DNA of 64,000 bases. Origin: Candidatus Terraquivivens ruidianensis. Its GTDB lineage: Archaea > Thermoproteota > Nitrososphaeria_A > Caldarchaeales > Wolframiiraptoraceae. The translations under genes were made by a program, and so were the position numbers. Of the stretch, positions 25,208 through 34,632 are shown piece after piece; position 1 is the first letter of the stretch; every line of letters starts with the position of its first letter. The notes below the pieces were generated by a model. That model was not told the DNA's origin. It saw only the letters and a program-made list of their open reading frames with translations, and made no database searches. The stretch spans positions 124,001-188,000 of the forward strand of contig JALNLA010000003.1 in the NCBI GenBank assembly GCA_023267975.1. The letters are read 5' to 3'.

Positions 25208-26467
25208 CTACTCGCCGTACATGGGAACCCTGCCGAGGTAGTTCATGATGGTCGGCATAAAGTCTATGCCCCTTATTCTACCGAGCGTACCCGATGCGCA
25301 GGAGATTTCGTCAAACCTTTCGACATTACCGTACCTTGCGCCCGGTGCATACAGAGCCAATGGAACGGGGTCGCCCGTATGCTCTCCGACTTCCGATGGC
25401 GTCGTATGGTCGCTCGTTATGGCCATGCATGTCTCCGCTAAGTCGACCTCGGATACGACCGTGGAGAATGCCTTGTTTATTCTGGATATTACCTCGACCT
25501 TCTTTACCGGATTCTTGTCATGGCTGACGACGTCGGTTGACTTAACGTGCACGAACACGAGGTCGTAAGCTTTAACGGCGTTTATTGCTGCCCTCATCTT
25601 AGCATCCAAATCCGTATCGACGGTGCCGGTCGCACCCTTCACCTCGAGAACGTCAAAGCCCGCCGCCTTGCATACACCCTTGTAGACCGCACCGCCCGCT
25701 ATGACTGCGGCCCTAACGCCGAACTTGGCCGGAAGCTTCTCTATCATGGGTAGCGTTCCGGCACCCCTCGGTAGCACCACGTTGGCTAAGGGCTGACCGT
25801 TCTTTGCTCTGCGTTTGTTGACGCCGTGCTGTAGAAGGACCTTCCTTGATACCTCGACGAACTCGTTTAAAGTATCCGCTGTCTTCTTTGCCGCAGGAGA
25901 GTCCACCAGTGGTCTAGAATGTAGGAACCTCACACCTATCTTGTGAGGGTCAACGTCAGAAACGAACCTCGATAAACCCTCGCACCTGAGAACTAACACA
26001 CCCCTATGCTCTACCGTATGCTTAAACAGAACGCTGACGTCCGAGTTCCTGACGAGCCTTATACCGTTTAGGCTTTCGGACAGAGTCTCAGCATCCTCGT
26101 TGGATATTCTTCCGGCCCTCCTGTCGACCACCGTGCCGTCCTCGCTTATGGTAGCGAGGTTGCACCTGAACGCCACGTCATTAGGTTCGAGTTCGATACC
26201 GGCTCCTAGAGCCTCAAAGGCACCCCTACCCGTGTAATGCTTGTAAGGGTCGTAGCCGAGTATGGCTAGGTGGGCCGTGTCGCTTCCAGGCGGCACTCCC
26301 GGTGAGATTGGGTCCATCAGACCGCACTCGCTTCTTGACGCAATCCAGTCGAAGGATTTTGGCTTCGCCGCTTGGAGCGGTGTTAGCCATCCCAGCGCCG
26401 AACACCTTCTATCGGACATGCCGTCGCATACTAAGACGATGGCCTTAGATGCCATGTAGACCTGCAT
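25208..26467 (-). CDS. apgM: Cofactor-independent phosphoglycerate mutase, archaeal type
   Basis: The 419-residue alkaline phosphatase-superfamily enzyme interconverts 3- and 2-phosphoglycerate in glycolysis and gluconeogenesis. The metal and nucleophile region reads IVLVCDGMSDR (about 9-19), followed by GVPPGSDTAHLAILGYDP (the Ser nucleophile in GSDTAH) and a C-terminal SDHTTPSEVGEHTGDPVPL. Two ATGs compete for the start, 26467 and 26455 (MASKAIVL); the second gives the more usual N-terminus. Confidence 0.92.
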   Translation of the reverse strand: MQVYMASKAIVLVCDGMSDRRCSALGWLTPLQAAKPKSFDWIASRSECGLMDPISPGVPPGSDTAHLAILGYDPYKHYTGRGAFEALGAGIELEPNDVAFRCNLATISEDGTVVDRRAGRISNEDAETLSESLNGIRLVRNSDVSVLFKHTVEHRGVLVLRCEGLSRFVSDVDPHKIGVRFLHSRPLVDSPAAKKTADTLNEFVEVSRKVLLQHGVNKRRAKNGQPLANVVLPRGAGTLPMIEKLPAKFGVRAAVIAGGAVYKGVCKAAGFDVLEVKGATGTVDTDLDAKMRAAINAVKAYDLVFVHVKSTDVVSHDKNPVKKVEVISRINKAFSTVVSEVDLAETCMAITSDHTTPSEVGEHTGDPVPLALYAPGARYGNVERFDEISCASGTLGRIRGIDFMPTIMNYLGRVPMYGE

Positions 26468-26574
26468 GCTATGCTCGTGCTTAAACTTTGCCGAGACCCT
26501 TTACTTAGAGTTACTCGAAAGAGGACATATCTTCGCTAGCGCTTAAATACACCGTTGGGGCGTTTTGATATAGC

Positions 26575-29139
26575 ATGACCCAGAAGGAAAAGGCAAAAGA
26601 GAAGAGGGCGTTCGTCGATATAGAAGATTTACCGTCGGTCGGTCAGGTTACAGCAGAGAAGCTTAGGGAGATAGGGTACAGCACGATCGAGGCATTAGCG
26701 ACAGCAACTGTTGCCGAGCTGGCTGCTGCTGGTATTGGAGAGAAGAAGGCGGCAGAGATCATAACCGCCGCTAGACAAGCGATAGAGATATCGTGGGTGA
26801 CGGCAAAGGACCTCGCATCACTCAGGGTGAACGTCGGCAGGATAACGACGGGAATCAAGCAGCTGGATTCGTTGATAGGCGGTGGAGTTGAGACGCAGAG
26901 CATAACCGAGTTTTACGGTGAATTCGGTAGCGGGAAGTCACAGCTATGTCACCAGCTGGCCGTGTGCGTCCAACTACCTCCTGAAATGGGTGGTTTGAAT
27001 GGTGCGGCACTTTACATAGACACGGAGAACAGTTTACCCTATGATGAGACCGTTCTGGTTGTTGAGAATGACATGGCAGTTTTCAGGAAAATTGGCGAAA
27101 TCGTAGAATCAACTCTGTCAAATTCGTACGTTAAAGTAGAGAACGGAAGCTATGTTGCTACTCCCTCAAAACCTATCAAAGTACTAGCGTTTGATCCCGA
27201 GGACTATAAGGTGAAGCCGTTCGAGGTCACAGCCGTAATGCGACATCCATCTAAGAAGATTTTCCGGGTTAAGCTTGCTAGCGGAAGGGAAGTTAGAACT
27301 ACAAGCTATCACAACTTTTTTACCCTAAGCGAAGAGGGACTGTTAGAGGCAATACCGACATACCAGCTGTCACCAGGTACCTTTATAGCTATTCCATCAA
27401 GGTTCCCAGCTATCAGCGAAAAATTGGAGCTTGACCTCTCGGAGATGTTCTCAGCCGTACAACCTAATGGTTTCTTTGTGCGCGGCGATGGAAGGTTCAA
27501 CACTTTCCTTAGAAGCATCAGCAGCGAGCTTAGGCAAATCGCCAAGTCTTTGAACATAAACCCTGCTAGGGTCGACAACTGGAAGCAAAGGGCAAGCCTT
27601 CCGCTTCGAGTTTTCCTCATAATAAAGGATAAGGTACCTCTGGACCTGATTAGCACGCTTAGAATCGGCGGGCGAGTAAGCAAGAACGCCATCCCCGTCA
27701 AGCTTGTGGTCGATGAAGACTTTGCCTTTTTCTTGGGTCTATATGCTGCAGAAGGCTCTAAGACTCATATCAACAACCAAGTGATAATAACTTCGAAGAA
27801 CGAGACCATTAGGAATTTTGTTAAAAGGTTCGCTTCAAGATTCAACTTTAATGTTAGAGAGAGAGTCGATACACCTGACCTTATAATAACCTCAAAACCA
27901 CTAATAACCCTGCTGAGGGTTCTTGGAGTGGGCGATTGTGCAAAGAGCAAGAGTGCACCCGCTTTCATAATATGCGGTCCGGAGAGTATAAGGCTGGCTT
28001 GGTTAGAAGGCTACTTGGTAGGGGACGGGAGCAAAAATAAGATTACAGGCCAAACCAGTGCAGATACAGCATCCGTGGACTTGGCCAACTTCATTCTGTA
28101 TCTAACCCAAGGCCTTGGCATCCCTTCAAGGAATTCTCTGATTATAAGGCAAAAGTTAGACGGGGAACATGTTTCGCGAAATATTCATTGGGCATCTGAA
28201 CCGAGAAGGGGGCCCAAGCTCCTCCATGTACCGGCTGCGCCCCTTGGCAGGTTGCTGAGAAGGCTAAGGATGAAGCATGGTATCTCTATGAAAGAATTAG
28301 CTGAGGCGGCAGGCTTTGCAACGGAGGGTTCTATATGGCAAATGGAATCAGGCTTCGTTAAGCGTGTAAGCAGGGATAAGGCTACCAAATTGATGTCGGC
28401 GCTCGAAGCCTTAGGCTTGAAGGATGAGCCGATGTTCGACAGGTTCAAGGCTCTTATCGCCGGCGATGTATGGTTTGACGAGGTAGTAAGCGTGGAGGAG
28501 TTGGGGGAGGAGCCGACGTATGATTTTGAAGTAAGACCAGGGGGAAAGCCCGTAGAGAACTTCATAGCAGGTTATGGTGGAATCTTTCTTCATAACACGT
28601 TCAGGACCGAAAGGATTGAGAGTATCGCGAGGCGCTTTGGACTCGACTTCGACGAGGTCTCGAAGAGGATAATCTACGCCGAGGCTTACACGAGCGACCA
28701 CCAGATGCTCCTCCTCGAGAAATCCGATAAGGTGATAAAGGAGAATAACATTAGGCTGATAATCATCGACTCCCTGACGTCCCATTTCAGAAGCGAGTAC
28801 ATCGGCAGGCAGACATTGGCCGAGAGGCAACAAAAGCTGAACAAGCACCTTCACAAGCTGATAAGGCTTGCGAGGGCCTTCAACGCGGCCGCCGTGGTAA
28901 CTAACCAAGTCATGGCAAGGCCGGATGAGTTCTTCTCACCAGCTGCAGTTTCGCCAGTGGGAGGACACGTAGTCGGCCACACGAGCCACACCAGAATATT
29001 CCTTCGCAAATCCGTCGGTAGAAACATAAGGATAGCGAGGCTTGTATCGAGCCCCTACCTTCCTGAGGGTGAGGCCGTGTTTAAGATAACGGAGAACGGC
29101 TTAGAGGATGTAGAGGAGGATGAGCTCAAGTCTAGGTGA
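26575..29139 (+). CDS. radA: RadA recombinase precursor carrying an intein
   Basis: The 854-residue precursor is a RadA split by an intein. N-extein residues 1-152 hold the helix-hairpin-helix domain (about 15-70) and Walker A GEFGSGKS (115-122), ending in YIDTEN. The C-extein resumes with TFRTERIESIARRFG and contains Walker B LIIIDSLTSHF and the L2 region (VTNQVMARPDEFF, GGHVVGHTSHTRI). After splicing the product is about 332 residues, normal for archaeal RadA, the strand-exchange protein of homologous recombination. A TATA box (GCTTAAATACA) ends about 24 bases before the ATG, so the mRNA is probably leaderless. Confidence 0.95.
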   Translation: MTQKEKAKEKRAFVDIEDLPSVGQVTAEKLREIGYSTIEALATATVAELAAAGIGEKKAAEIITAARQAIEISWVTAKDLASLRVNVGRITTGIKQLDSLIGGGVETQSITEFYGEFGSGKSQLCHQLAVCVQLPPEMGGLNGAALYIDTENSLPYDETVLVVENDMAVFRKIGEIVESTLSNSYVKVENGSYVATPSKPIKVLAFDPEDYKVKPFEVTAVMRHPSKKIFRVKLASGREVRTTSYHNFFTLSEEGLLEAIPTYQLSPGTFIAIPSRFPAISEKLELDLSEMFSAVQPNGFFVRGDGRFNTFLRSISSELRQIAKSLNINPARVDNWKQRASLPLRVFLIIKDKVPLDLISTLRIGGRVSKNAIPVKLVVDEDFAFFLGLYAAEGSKTHINNQVIITSKNETIRNFVKRFASRFNFNVRERVDTPDLIITSKPLITLLRVLGVGDCAKSKSAPAFIICGPESIRLAWLEGYLVGDGSKNKITGQTSADTASVDLANFILYLTQGLGIPSRNSLIIRQKLDGEHVSRNIHWASEPRRGPKLLHVPAAPLGRLLRRLRMKHGISMKELAEAAGFATEGSIWQMESGFVKRVSRDKATKLMSALEALGLKDEPMFDRFKALIAGDVWFDEVVSVEELGEEPTYDFEVRPGGKPVENFIAGYGGIFLHNTFRTERIESIARRFGLDFDEVSKRIIYAEAYTSDHQMLLLEKSDKVIKENNIRLIIIDSLTSHFRSEYIGRQTLAERQQKLNKHLHKLIRLARAFNAAAVVTNQVMARPDEFFSPAAVSPVGGHVVGHTSHTRIFLRKSVGRNIRIARLVSSPYLPEGEAVFKITENGLEDVEEDELKSR
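27031..28596 (+). mobile_element. Intein with LAGLIDADG endonuclease and an internal HTH
   Basis: The intein is 522 residues. It starts at Ser (SLPYDETVLVVEND) right after YIDTEN and ends in HN before a Thr, the normal chemistry for Ser/Thr splicing junctions. Block B is seen as LASGREVRTTSYHNFF. Two dodecapeptide motifs of a LAGLIDADG homing endonuclease are FFLGLYAAEGS (385-395 of the precursor) and LEGYLVGDGS (477-486). Between the second motif and the C-terminal splicing block lies a Cro/C1-type helix-turn-helix (precursor about 555-615: LRMKHGISMKELAEAAG). Another HTH-like segment (LRQIAKSLNINPARVDNWK) precedes the first motif. The endonuclease looks intact. Confidence 0.9.
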
Positions 29140-29144
29140 GGTAA

Positions 29145-29543
29145 ATGTCGCATCCCAACAAGATGGTAAAGAAATTCTTCGTCACCCTATTCAGCGGTAA
29201 AATCTCAGAGGCCGAGAAAATGTTGGAAAAGCTTAAGAAAAGTTTGAGTGAGGATAATGATCCAGGGTACTATGACGCGCTTTACGGAATATATTACGCA
29301 TATATGAATGACGATCTCGAATCTTTTGTGTATAAGGTTTGGATGAACCAAGATATGAAGAAACAGAGGAAGAAGCTGGTGGAGGAATTTGAGAGAAGGG
29401 CTAACTCACCGTTCACGATAAACCCAGGTTTTTACAGAGCGTGGTCAGACTTCCTCAAAATGCTTTCCGAACTACCGCTCCCCCATAAGTTATCGCAAAA
29501 AGAATCATCCCAGAAGGTTGTGAAAGAGCATCCAACTCAATAG
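29145..29543 (+). CDS. Uncharacterised helical protein downstream of radA
   Basis: The 132-residue protein is mostly helical and highly charged (KISEAEKMLEKLKKSL, YYDALYGIYYAYMN, DMKKQRKKLVEEFERRA). It starts five bases after the radA stop with a GAGGT site, so it is in the same operon. It has a tetratricopeptide-like feel in its first 80 residues but no clear repeat. Its 3' end overlaps the convergent membrane-protein gene by 39 bases. No family is recognised. Confidence 0.7.
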   Translation: MSHPNKMVKKFFVTLFSGKISEAEKMLEKLKKSLSEDNDPGYYDALYGIYYAYMNDDLESFVYKVWMNQDMKKQRKKLVEEFERRANSPFTINPGFYRAWSDFLKMLSELPLPHKLSQKESSQKVVKEHPTQ

Positions 29544-29777
29544 CCAAACGAGGAAGTACGATGCCAACCCCGTTATGTACAGCTTCTTGGTTTTCACACT
29601 ACCTGTCGGCATTCTGAATATAAAGGGCGACACTATGCTGTACACCACGTAGACGGATACGGCTACGATTATGGCGACTATGGACGTAGGCTCGTGCAAC
29701 CTTAAGAAAGCCGAAAGGAAGCCTATAAAAACCCCTAAGAACACTTTAGACCAGTACAGCCTATCTTCCGGGGTCAT
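29505..29777 (-). CDS. Small membrane protein with three spans
   Basis: The 90-residue protein has three hydrophobic segments: VFLGVFIGFLSAFL (about 12-25), IVAIIVAVSVYVVYSIVSPFIF (about 33-54) and ITGLASYFLVWLLSWMLF (about 68-86). A short basic loop KTKK precedes the third. The layout is common in TACK archaea, but I do not recognise the family. Its start is only about 23 bases from the divergent RqcH-like gene. Confidence 0.65.
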   Translation of the reverse strand: MTPEDRLYWSKVFLGVFIGFLSAFLRLHEPTSIVAIIVAVSVYVVYSIVSPFIFRMPTGSVKTKKLYITGLASYFLVWLLSWMLFHNLLG

Positions 29778-29800
29778 CGCCTCAAGCCTCGGTGGGTTTT

Positions 29801-31741
29801 ATGGAAGTATCGGCTCTTGAACTTTCCGTCCTACTAAGAGAAATGTCGCAAACCCTACCAGGGTGCATGGTCGATAACGTGTACCAGCTTGAGGACGGTA
29901 GCATCATACTTAGGCTTAGGGGCGAGGGGTGTGATTACGAGCTTAGGGCTTCGGTCAGCAAGTGCATATACTTTACCCCCCATGCATACCCAAAACCGAG
30001 GACACCGACAGACTTCGCTATGAAACTCAGGAGGTTTCTTAACGGAAGCCGGCTCAGGAATTTAGAGCAGATGGGTTGCGAAAGGATTGCCGTTCTAAGC
30101 TTCGAGCGGGACGTTACTTTAAAGCTAACGATAGAACTTATGCCTAGGGGAAACGTAGTACTTACGGACGAGTCCGGCAAAATCCTCGTTGCGCTATTCC
30201 ATGCCAAGACGAAAGACAGGGACATAACCGTAGGAAAGCGCTACATGCCGCCTCCGCCTAGGTTCACGCTGACGGCATGCGCTGACGTGGAAAAAATTAT
30301 GATGGAAGCTAGCTCTAAAAAGAAAATCGTGGCTTGGTTGGCTTCTGAGTTGGGTCTGGGTAGCAAGTATGCAGAAGAGGTTGTTGCATTGGCAGATGTT
30401 AACAAGCAGATGCCACTCGATACTCTTGACGAAAGCGGCAGAAAGAGAGTTGCGGAGGCCATAGAGCAGGTAATCCTCGCATTCAAGGAGCCGAAGGCAT
30501 ATGTAGCAAGGCGTGACTCAGAAGTCAGAGCCGTTCCTTTTATTTTGAAGAGCCTAGAGCGGAACGGCTACTCCTTCGAACCTGTAGATTCTTTCAACGA
30601 GGCGGTTGCGGCAGAGTACGAGGCATCCTTAGCAAGGGAATATGAAGACAGGGTTATGGTAGATTTTAGACAAAGGTTAAGGGAAATCCAAGAAAACATA
30701 GAGGCCAAGAAGGGTGCCATTAAGGAGTTGGAGGCAAAGATCGAACGTATCAAAGGTATTGTGGAAAAGCTTTTTCCGATGATGCACGAGGTAGAAAGCT
30801 TCAGGCTGTCCATCAGAAAAGGGCGTCCTGAGTCCGTGGATGACCTAAAACTCATCAGCTTGGATAGAGCAAGGAATGCGGCCAACGTCTCCCTCGGCGG
30901 GATTGAATTTGAACTCTCGTTGAGCGAACCCGTCTCCAGACAGGTCGAGGGCATGTTCGACGAGATGAAAAGGCTAAGGATGGCAAAGGAAAAAATAGCT
31001 AAGGAGATAAACGAATTAGAATCTGAGATTTCTAGGATAACGAGTGAGTTTGAATCGAGAAGGCTATCGGGTCTCGAGCGGGTCAGGCATGAAGTACGTG
31101 AGCGGAAGAAGTGGTTTGAGAAATTCAGATGGTTTGAGACGTCCGAGGGGTTTCTGGCCGTTGCTGGAAAGGATGCATCTTCTAACATCGCTTTACTCAA
31201 AAAGCATCTAGGGTCCGACGACCTTGTTTTCCATGCCGAGATAACTGGTGCTCCAGTCGTTATCCTGAAGGAAGGTTCCAGAGCCAGTAAGCGGTCTATA
31301 GAAGAGGCGGCCCAGTTTGCTGCATCCTACAGCAGGGCATGGCGTGAAGGGCTATCGTCCATCAACGTCTACTATGTTAAACCCGAGCAGGTGTCTTTCT
31401 CGGCACCATCAGGAGAGTTCCTTCCGAAGGGCTCCTTCATGGTCATGGGTAAGAAAAATTACGTTAAGACGAGGCTGGCCATGGCGTTCGGTCTTCGTAA
31501 AGTTGACGGAGCATATGAGGTGCTCCACGGCCCATCATTTTCGGTAGCCGCTAAGTCTAAAGCTCTCGTGGAGGCGGTACCAGGTGATGAGGATGCGAGA
31601 AGCCTATCCCTAAAGATAGTCGATTTGCTGTGTCGTCAGGCGGGATACGAACCGAGCGGCGAGGAAAGGCGCTCCTTAGCCGCATCGATAGCCCAGCTGG
31701 TCCCTTACGGCAGGGGCACCTTATTAAGACAACAAATTTAA
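29801..31741 (+). CDS. rqcH: RqcH/NEMF-family (NFACT) ribosome quality-control protein
   Basis: The 646-residue protein has the NFACT-N domain (to about 220: LREMSQTLPGCMVDNVYQL, PTDFAMKLRRFLNGSRL), a helix-hairpin part, a long coiled coil (about 285-335 and 385-430) and an NFACT-R domain (about 445-560: FRWFETSEGFLAVAGKDAS, DDLVFHAEITGAPVVI). These proteins bind 60S/50S-peptidyl-tRNA complexes after stalling and add C-terminal tails. The usual DR pair that contacts tRNA appears as ER in QMGCERIAV. The frame also opens at a GTG (29792), but the ATG at 29801 fits better. Confidence 0.88.
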   Translation: MEVSALELSVLLREMSQTLPGCMVDNVYQLEDGSIILRLRGEGCDYELRASVSKCIYFTPHAYPKPRTPTDFAMKLRRFLNGSRLRNLEQMGCERIAVLSFERDVTLKLTIELMPRGNVVLTDESGKILVALFHAKTKDRDITVGKRYMPPPPRFTLTACADVEKIMMEASSKKKIVAWLASELGLGSKYAEEVVALADVNKQMPLDTLDESGRKRVAEAIEQVILAFKEPKAYVARRDSEVRAVPFILKSLERNGYSFEPVDSFNEAVAAEYEASLAREYEDRVMVDFRQRLREIQENIEAKKGAIKELEAKIERIKGIVEKLFPMMHEVESFRLSIRKGRPESVDDLKLISLDRARNAANVSLGGIEFELSLSEPVSRQVEGMFDEMKRLRMAKEKIAKEINELESEISRITSEFESRRLSGLERVRHEVRERKKWFEKFRWFETSEGFLAVAGKDASSNIALLKKHLGSDDLVFHAEITGAPVVILKEGSRASKRSIEEAAQFAASYSRAWREGLSSINVYYVKPEQVSFSAPSGEFLPKGSFMVMGKKNYVKTRLAMAFGLRKVDGAYEVLHGPSFSVAAKSKALVEAVPGDEDARSLSLKIVDLLCRQAGYEPSGEERRSLAASIAQLVPYGRGTLLRQQI

Positions 31742-31774
31742 TATTAACGTTCAACACCAACATGGCGAGACCGG

Positions 31775-32362
31775 ATGGTTAAGCCAGCGTCGCTTGCAGA
31801 AGAGCTAAGGGTTAAGGACATAATGAGTAGTCCCGTGATTGATGCTGATGTTGAGGAATCTGCTGAGGAAGTTGCGAACAAGATGATACGCTATAACATA
31901 GGTAGTATAGTCGTGACTGAAAAAGGATTTCCGGTCGGTATGATAACGAAGAGGGATTTGGTGTATAAAGTCGTTGCGAAGAACCTGAAACCTAGCGAGG
32001 TGAAGGCTAGGGACATAATGAGTAGTCCCATACATGTTGCAAACCCGGACGACTTAATAGACAACGCTTTAAGGAATATGAATAAGCTGAAGATTGACCA
32101 TCTTGTGGTCGTTCATAGGAACAAGCTTGTTGGCATAATCAGCACGACTGACATCTTACAGGTAACGCCAGAGATACTGGACATAGTTAGAGAAAAGATG
32201 AGGATGGGTAACGTAAAAGCTAGCGGCGAGGGGTACATGGAAGGGTTTTGCGATGCTTGCGGCGAATGGTCGGATATGCTGCTGAGAGTTGACGACCAAT
32301 ACTTATGCGAAGATTGTAGGATGGAGCTGGAGAAAGGAGGCAGAGAAGAGGTAGGAAGTTGA
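31775..32362 (+). CDS. CBS-domain pair with C-terminal zinc ribbon
   Basis: The 195-residue protein has two CBS domains (about 12-67 and 74-130), each starting with the motif VKDIMSSPV / ARDIMSSPI and ending with VGMITKRDLV / VGIISTTDIL. A zinc ribbon of form CDACGEW...CEDC follows (about 163-183). CBS pairs bind adenine nucleotides and sense energy state. It overlaps the Mut7-C gene by four bases, so they are co-translated. Confidence 0.85.
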   Translation: MVKPASLAEELRVKDIMSSPVIDADVEESAEEVANKMIRYNIGSIVVTEKGFPVGMITKRDLVYKVVAKNLKPSEVKARDIMSSPIHVANPDDLIDNALRNMNKLKIDHLVVVHRNKLVGIISTTDILQVTPEILDIVREKMRMGNVKASGEGYMEGFCDACGEWSDMLLRVDDQYLCEDCRMELEKGGREEVGS

Positions 32363-32808
32363 TTCGGGAGAAAAAATTCTTGCTCGATTCTATGTTAGGA
32401 AGTCTCGTAACTTGGCTTAGGATTCTAGGTTATGACACAGAGTATTGGAAAGGCGAAGACAGGAAGATGGTTGAGGTCGCAAAGAAAGACTGCAGAATAA
32501 TTTTAACGAAGGATAGAGAAGTCGTGAGGTTTGCTGAAAGAAACGGCATACCCGTGCTCGACTTGACAAGCCTCGAGATACCGGAGGCTCTTGCGACGAT
32601 TGCTGAGACGTTCGGTATAAGCTTAGAGTTTGATGGGAGAAAGACGCGTTGTCCCCTCTGCAACACGTCCCTAAGGAGCAGCGACTCCCGCTGGTTCTGC
32701 GAGGAATGCGGTAAGGAGTACTGGATAGGGAGTCACTGGGCCGATATAAGCAGAAAGCTCTCGGAGGCAAAAAGGATACTCCTAGAGCGCAAGGGCGGTC
32801 AACCATAG
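32359..32808 (+). CDS. Mut7-C RNase domain protein (PIN-like) with zinc ribbon
   Basis: The 149-residue protein matches the Mut7-C family: FLLDSMLGSLVTWLRILGYDTEY at the start (with the acidic residue of the PIN-like site), then CRIILTKDREVV and a zinc ribbon CPLCNTSL...CEECGKEYW (about 95-120) followed by the conserved GSHW. Members are predicted metal-dependent RNases. It overlaps the CBS gene by 4 bases, which suggests nucleotide-controlled RNA cleavage. That link is inference. Confidence 0.85.
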   Translation: MIREKKFLLDSMLGSLVTWLRILGYDTEYWKGEDRKMVEVAKKDCRIILTKDREVVRFAERNGIPVLDLTSLEIPEALATIAETFGISLEFDGRKTRCPLCNTSLRSSDSRWFCEECGKEYWIGSHWADISRKLSEAKRILLERKGGQP

Positions 32809-32851
32809 CATATTAAAACAGATAATAGTAAGCTCTTCAACTTCCTGCTCG

Positions 32852-33472
32852 ATGAGCGTGCTAAGCTTAGACGAGGGCATAAGGCTCGTAAGACTCGCAA
32901 GGACCGCAATCCAAGAATATTTGAGGTCAGGTAGCGTATACGTGCCGACCGAGGGGGGCGGCATTCCCACTAAGGAGATGGGGGTCTTCGTTTCACTTTA
33001 CGTGTATCCCGAGGGCGAGCTTAGGGGCTGCATAGGCCTCCCCTTGCCTGTAATGAGCCTCCCGGAAGCGACGGTGAAAGCCGCGATTGCCGCAGCGACC
33101 GAGGACCCACGATTTCCGTCTTTGAAGCTTAAGGAAATGGATAGGGTCGTTATAGAGGTAAGCGTTTTGAGTGTCCCAGAAAGGATAGAATTCACAAACC
33201 CGAGGGAGCTACCGTCCAAGATCGTCGTGGGCAGGGATGGTTTGATGGTAAAGACCAACAGGGGCTCTGGGCTACTCCTTCCCCAAGTACCCGTAGAATA
33301 CGGATGGGATGCCGAGGAATTCCTTTGTCATCTTTGCTTAAAGGCAGGCTTGCCCGCTACCTATTGGCTGACGGGGAAGTTTGATATTTACAGGTTCACG
33401 GCAGAGATATTCGCCGAGGAGAGCCCAGGGGGAAACGTGGTCAGGAAAGAGCTGAAGGGTTGTGAGGTTTGA
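32852..33472 (+). CDS. AMMECR1-domain protein
   Basis: The 206-residue protein shows the AMMECR1 signature LRGCIG (in GELRGCIGLPLP) and the surrounding conserved pattern (PLPEAT-like MSLPEATVKAAIAAATEDPRFP, EVSVLSVPERI, GLLLPQVPVEYGWDAEEFL). The family is universal in archaea; the conserved cysteine motif suggests an enzymatic redox or radical-linked role, but the activity is not settled. It overlaps the glycosyltransferase gene downstream by four bases. Confidence 0.92.
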   Translation: MSVLSLDEGIRLVRLARTAIQEYLRSGSVYVPTEGGGIPTKEMGVFVSLYVYPEGELRGCIGLPLPVMSLPEATVKAAIAAATEDPRFPSLKLKEMDRVVIEVSVLSVPERIEFTNPRELPSKIVVGRDGLMVKTNRGSGLLLPQVPVEYGWDAEEFLCHLCLKAGLPATYWLTGKFDIYRFTAEIFAEESPGGNVVRKELKGCEV

Positions 33473-34632
33473 GGGCATACTTCGGCGTCTGCGGAATCGG
33501 TATGGGTCATGCCGCTAGGAGCTCGCTCGTCCTGAGAGCGCTGATGGAGAGGGGTTGGGACGTTGCAGTATCCAGTTACGGCGAGGGGACGAAGTACCTC
33601 GAGGCCCTTGGCATCCCTGTCAACAGGATTAACCCAGTATCTTACGGCGTCCTTCCCGATGGCAAAGTCAGCATAAAGTTGACGATACTCGAAAACCTTT
33701 ACCTTCCGCTCAAAGTTTCTCTCCAAATAGCAGGGGAGATTTCCAACATCTCTTGCTTTGACCCATCCGTCGTTGTCTCCGACACGAGGGTCTCGACGAT
33801 AGCGGCGGCAAAGTCTCTCGGTTATCCCGTAGCGTTGATACTCAACCAGTTTAACGTGCTGGTAGAGTATCATAAGTATAAGACGTTGGTAGAGCTCGTC
33901 GAGAACGGCGCACAAATCGTTACTAAGTTTTGGGAGATGGCAGATAAAATAGTGATTTCAGATTTCCCACCACCTTACACGATATCTAGGATGAATCTTG
34001 CGTTGAGTGAGGTCGTAAAGTCGAAGAGCACGTTCGTCGGCCCGTTGTTCGAGGCACCGAGGCAAAGACCGCCTACAAAAGATGAGGTCTGCAGCAAGTA
34101 CGGAATACCATCGGATAAGCCGTTAGTCTTGGCGCATATTAGCGGGCCTACGCTGGAGAAAGTTGTGCTCGCCGAGAGGTTGGCTAAAATTTCGAGAAGC
34201 CTAGATGAATACTTTTTTGTAATGACCCTCGCTGAGCCGGGAGCGTCCAGCGTGAAAAGGGAGGACAATTTGTTGCTTATGGACTGGGTCGAAGACCCTA
34301 ACGAGCTCTATGCGGCATCCGATGTTATCGTATCAAGGTCAGGGCATGGAAGCATCGTGAGAGCCCTGATGTTCGGCAAGCCCATGGTCTTGATACCCAT
34401 AAGGGCTCATGGCGAGCAGAAGTCAAACGCTAATTCGATTGCGAAACACGGCATCGGCATAGCGCTCAACGAGGATGGGTTGAGCGAGGACACGCTCGGG
34501 CGTGCACTACACGAGATTCTCGATAACGATTCGTATCTAAAGAACGCTATCTCCTTCAAGAAGATGATGGAAGAGCTAGACCCTGTGAACTCTACGGTCT
34601 CGATAATCGAGAGCCTAGCGCGTAAGCTTTAG
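33469..34632 (+). CDS. MurG-like glycosyltransferase (GT-B fold)
   Basis: The 387-residue protein starts with the GT-B N-terminal motif CGIGMGHAARS and ends with a nucleotide-sugar binding C-terminal domain containing DVIVSRSGHGSIVRALMFGKPMVLIP in pieces, a close match to the UDP-sugar site of MurG/GT28-type enzymes. It lacks membrane spans. The start is a TTG at 33469 overlapping the AMMECR1 stop. A role in cell-surface or lipid-linked glycan synthesis is likely. It meets the RdgB gene tail to tail with an 18-base overlap. Confidence 0.83.
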   Translation: MRAYFGVCGIGMGHAARSSLVLRALMERGWDVAVSSYGEGTKYLEALGIPVNRINPVSYGVLPDGKVSIKLTILENLYLPLKVSLQIAGEISNISCFDPSVVVSDTRVSTIAAAKSLGYPVALILNQFNVLVEYHKYKTLVELVENGAQIVTKFWEMADKIVISDFPPPYTISRMNLALSEVVKSKSTFVGPLFEAPRQRPPTKDEVCSKYGIPSDKPLVLAHISGPTLEKVVLAERLAKISRSLDEYFFVMTLAEPGASSVKREDNLLLMDWVEDPNELYAASDVIVSRSGHGSIVRALMFGKPMVLIPIRAHGEQKSNANSIAKHGIGIALNEDGLSEDTLGRALHEILDNDSYLKNAISFKKMMEELDPVNSTVSIIESLARKL

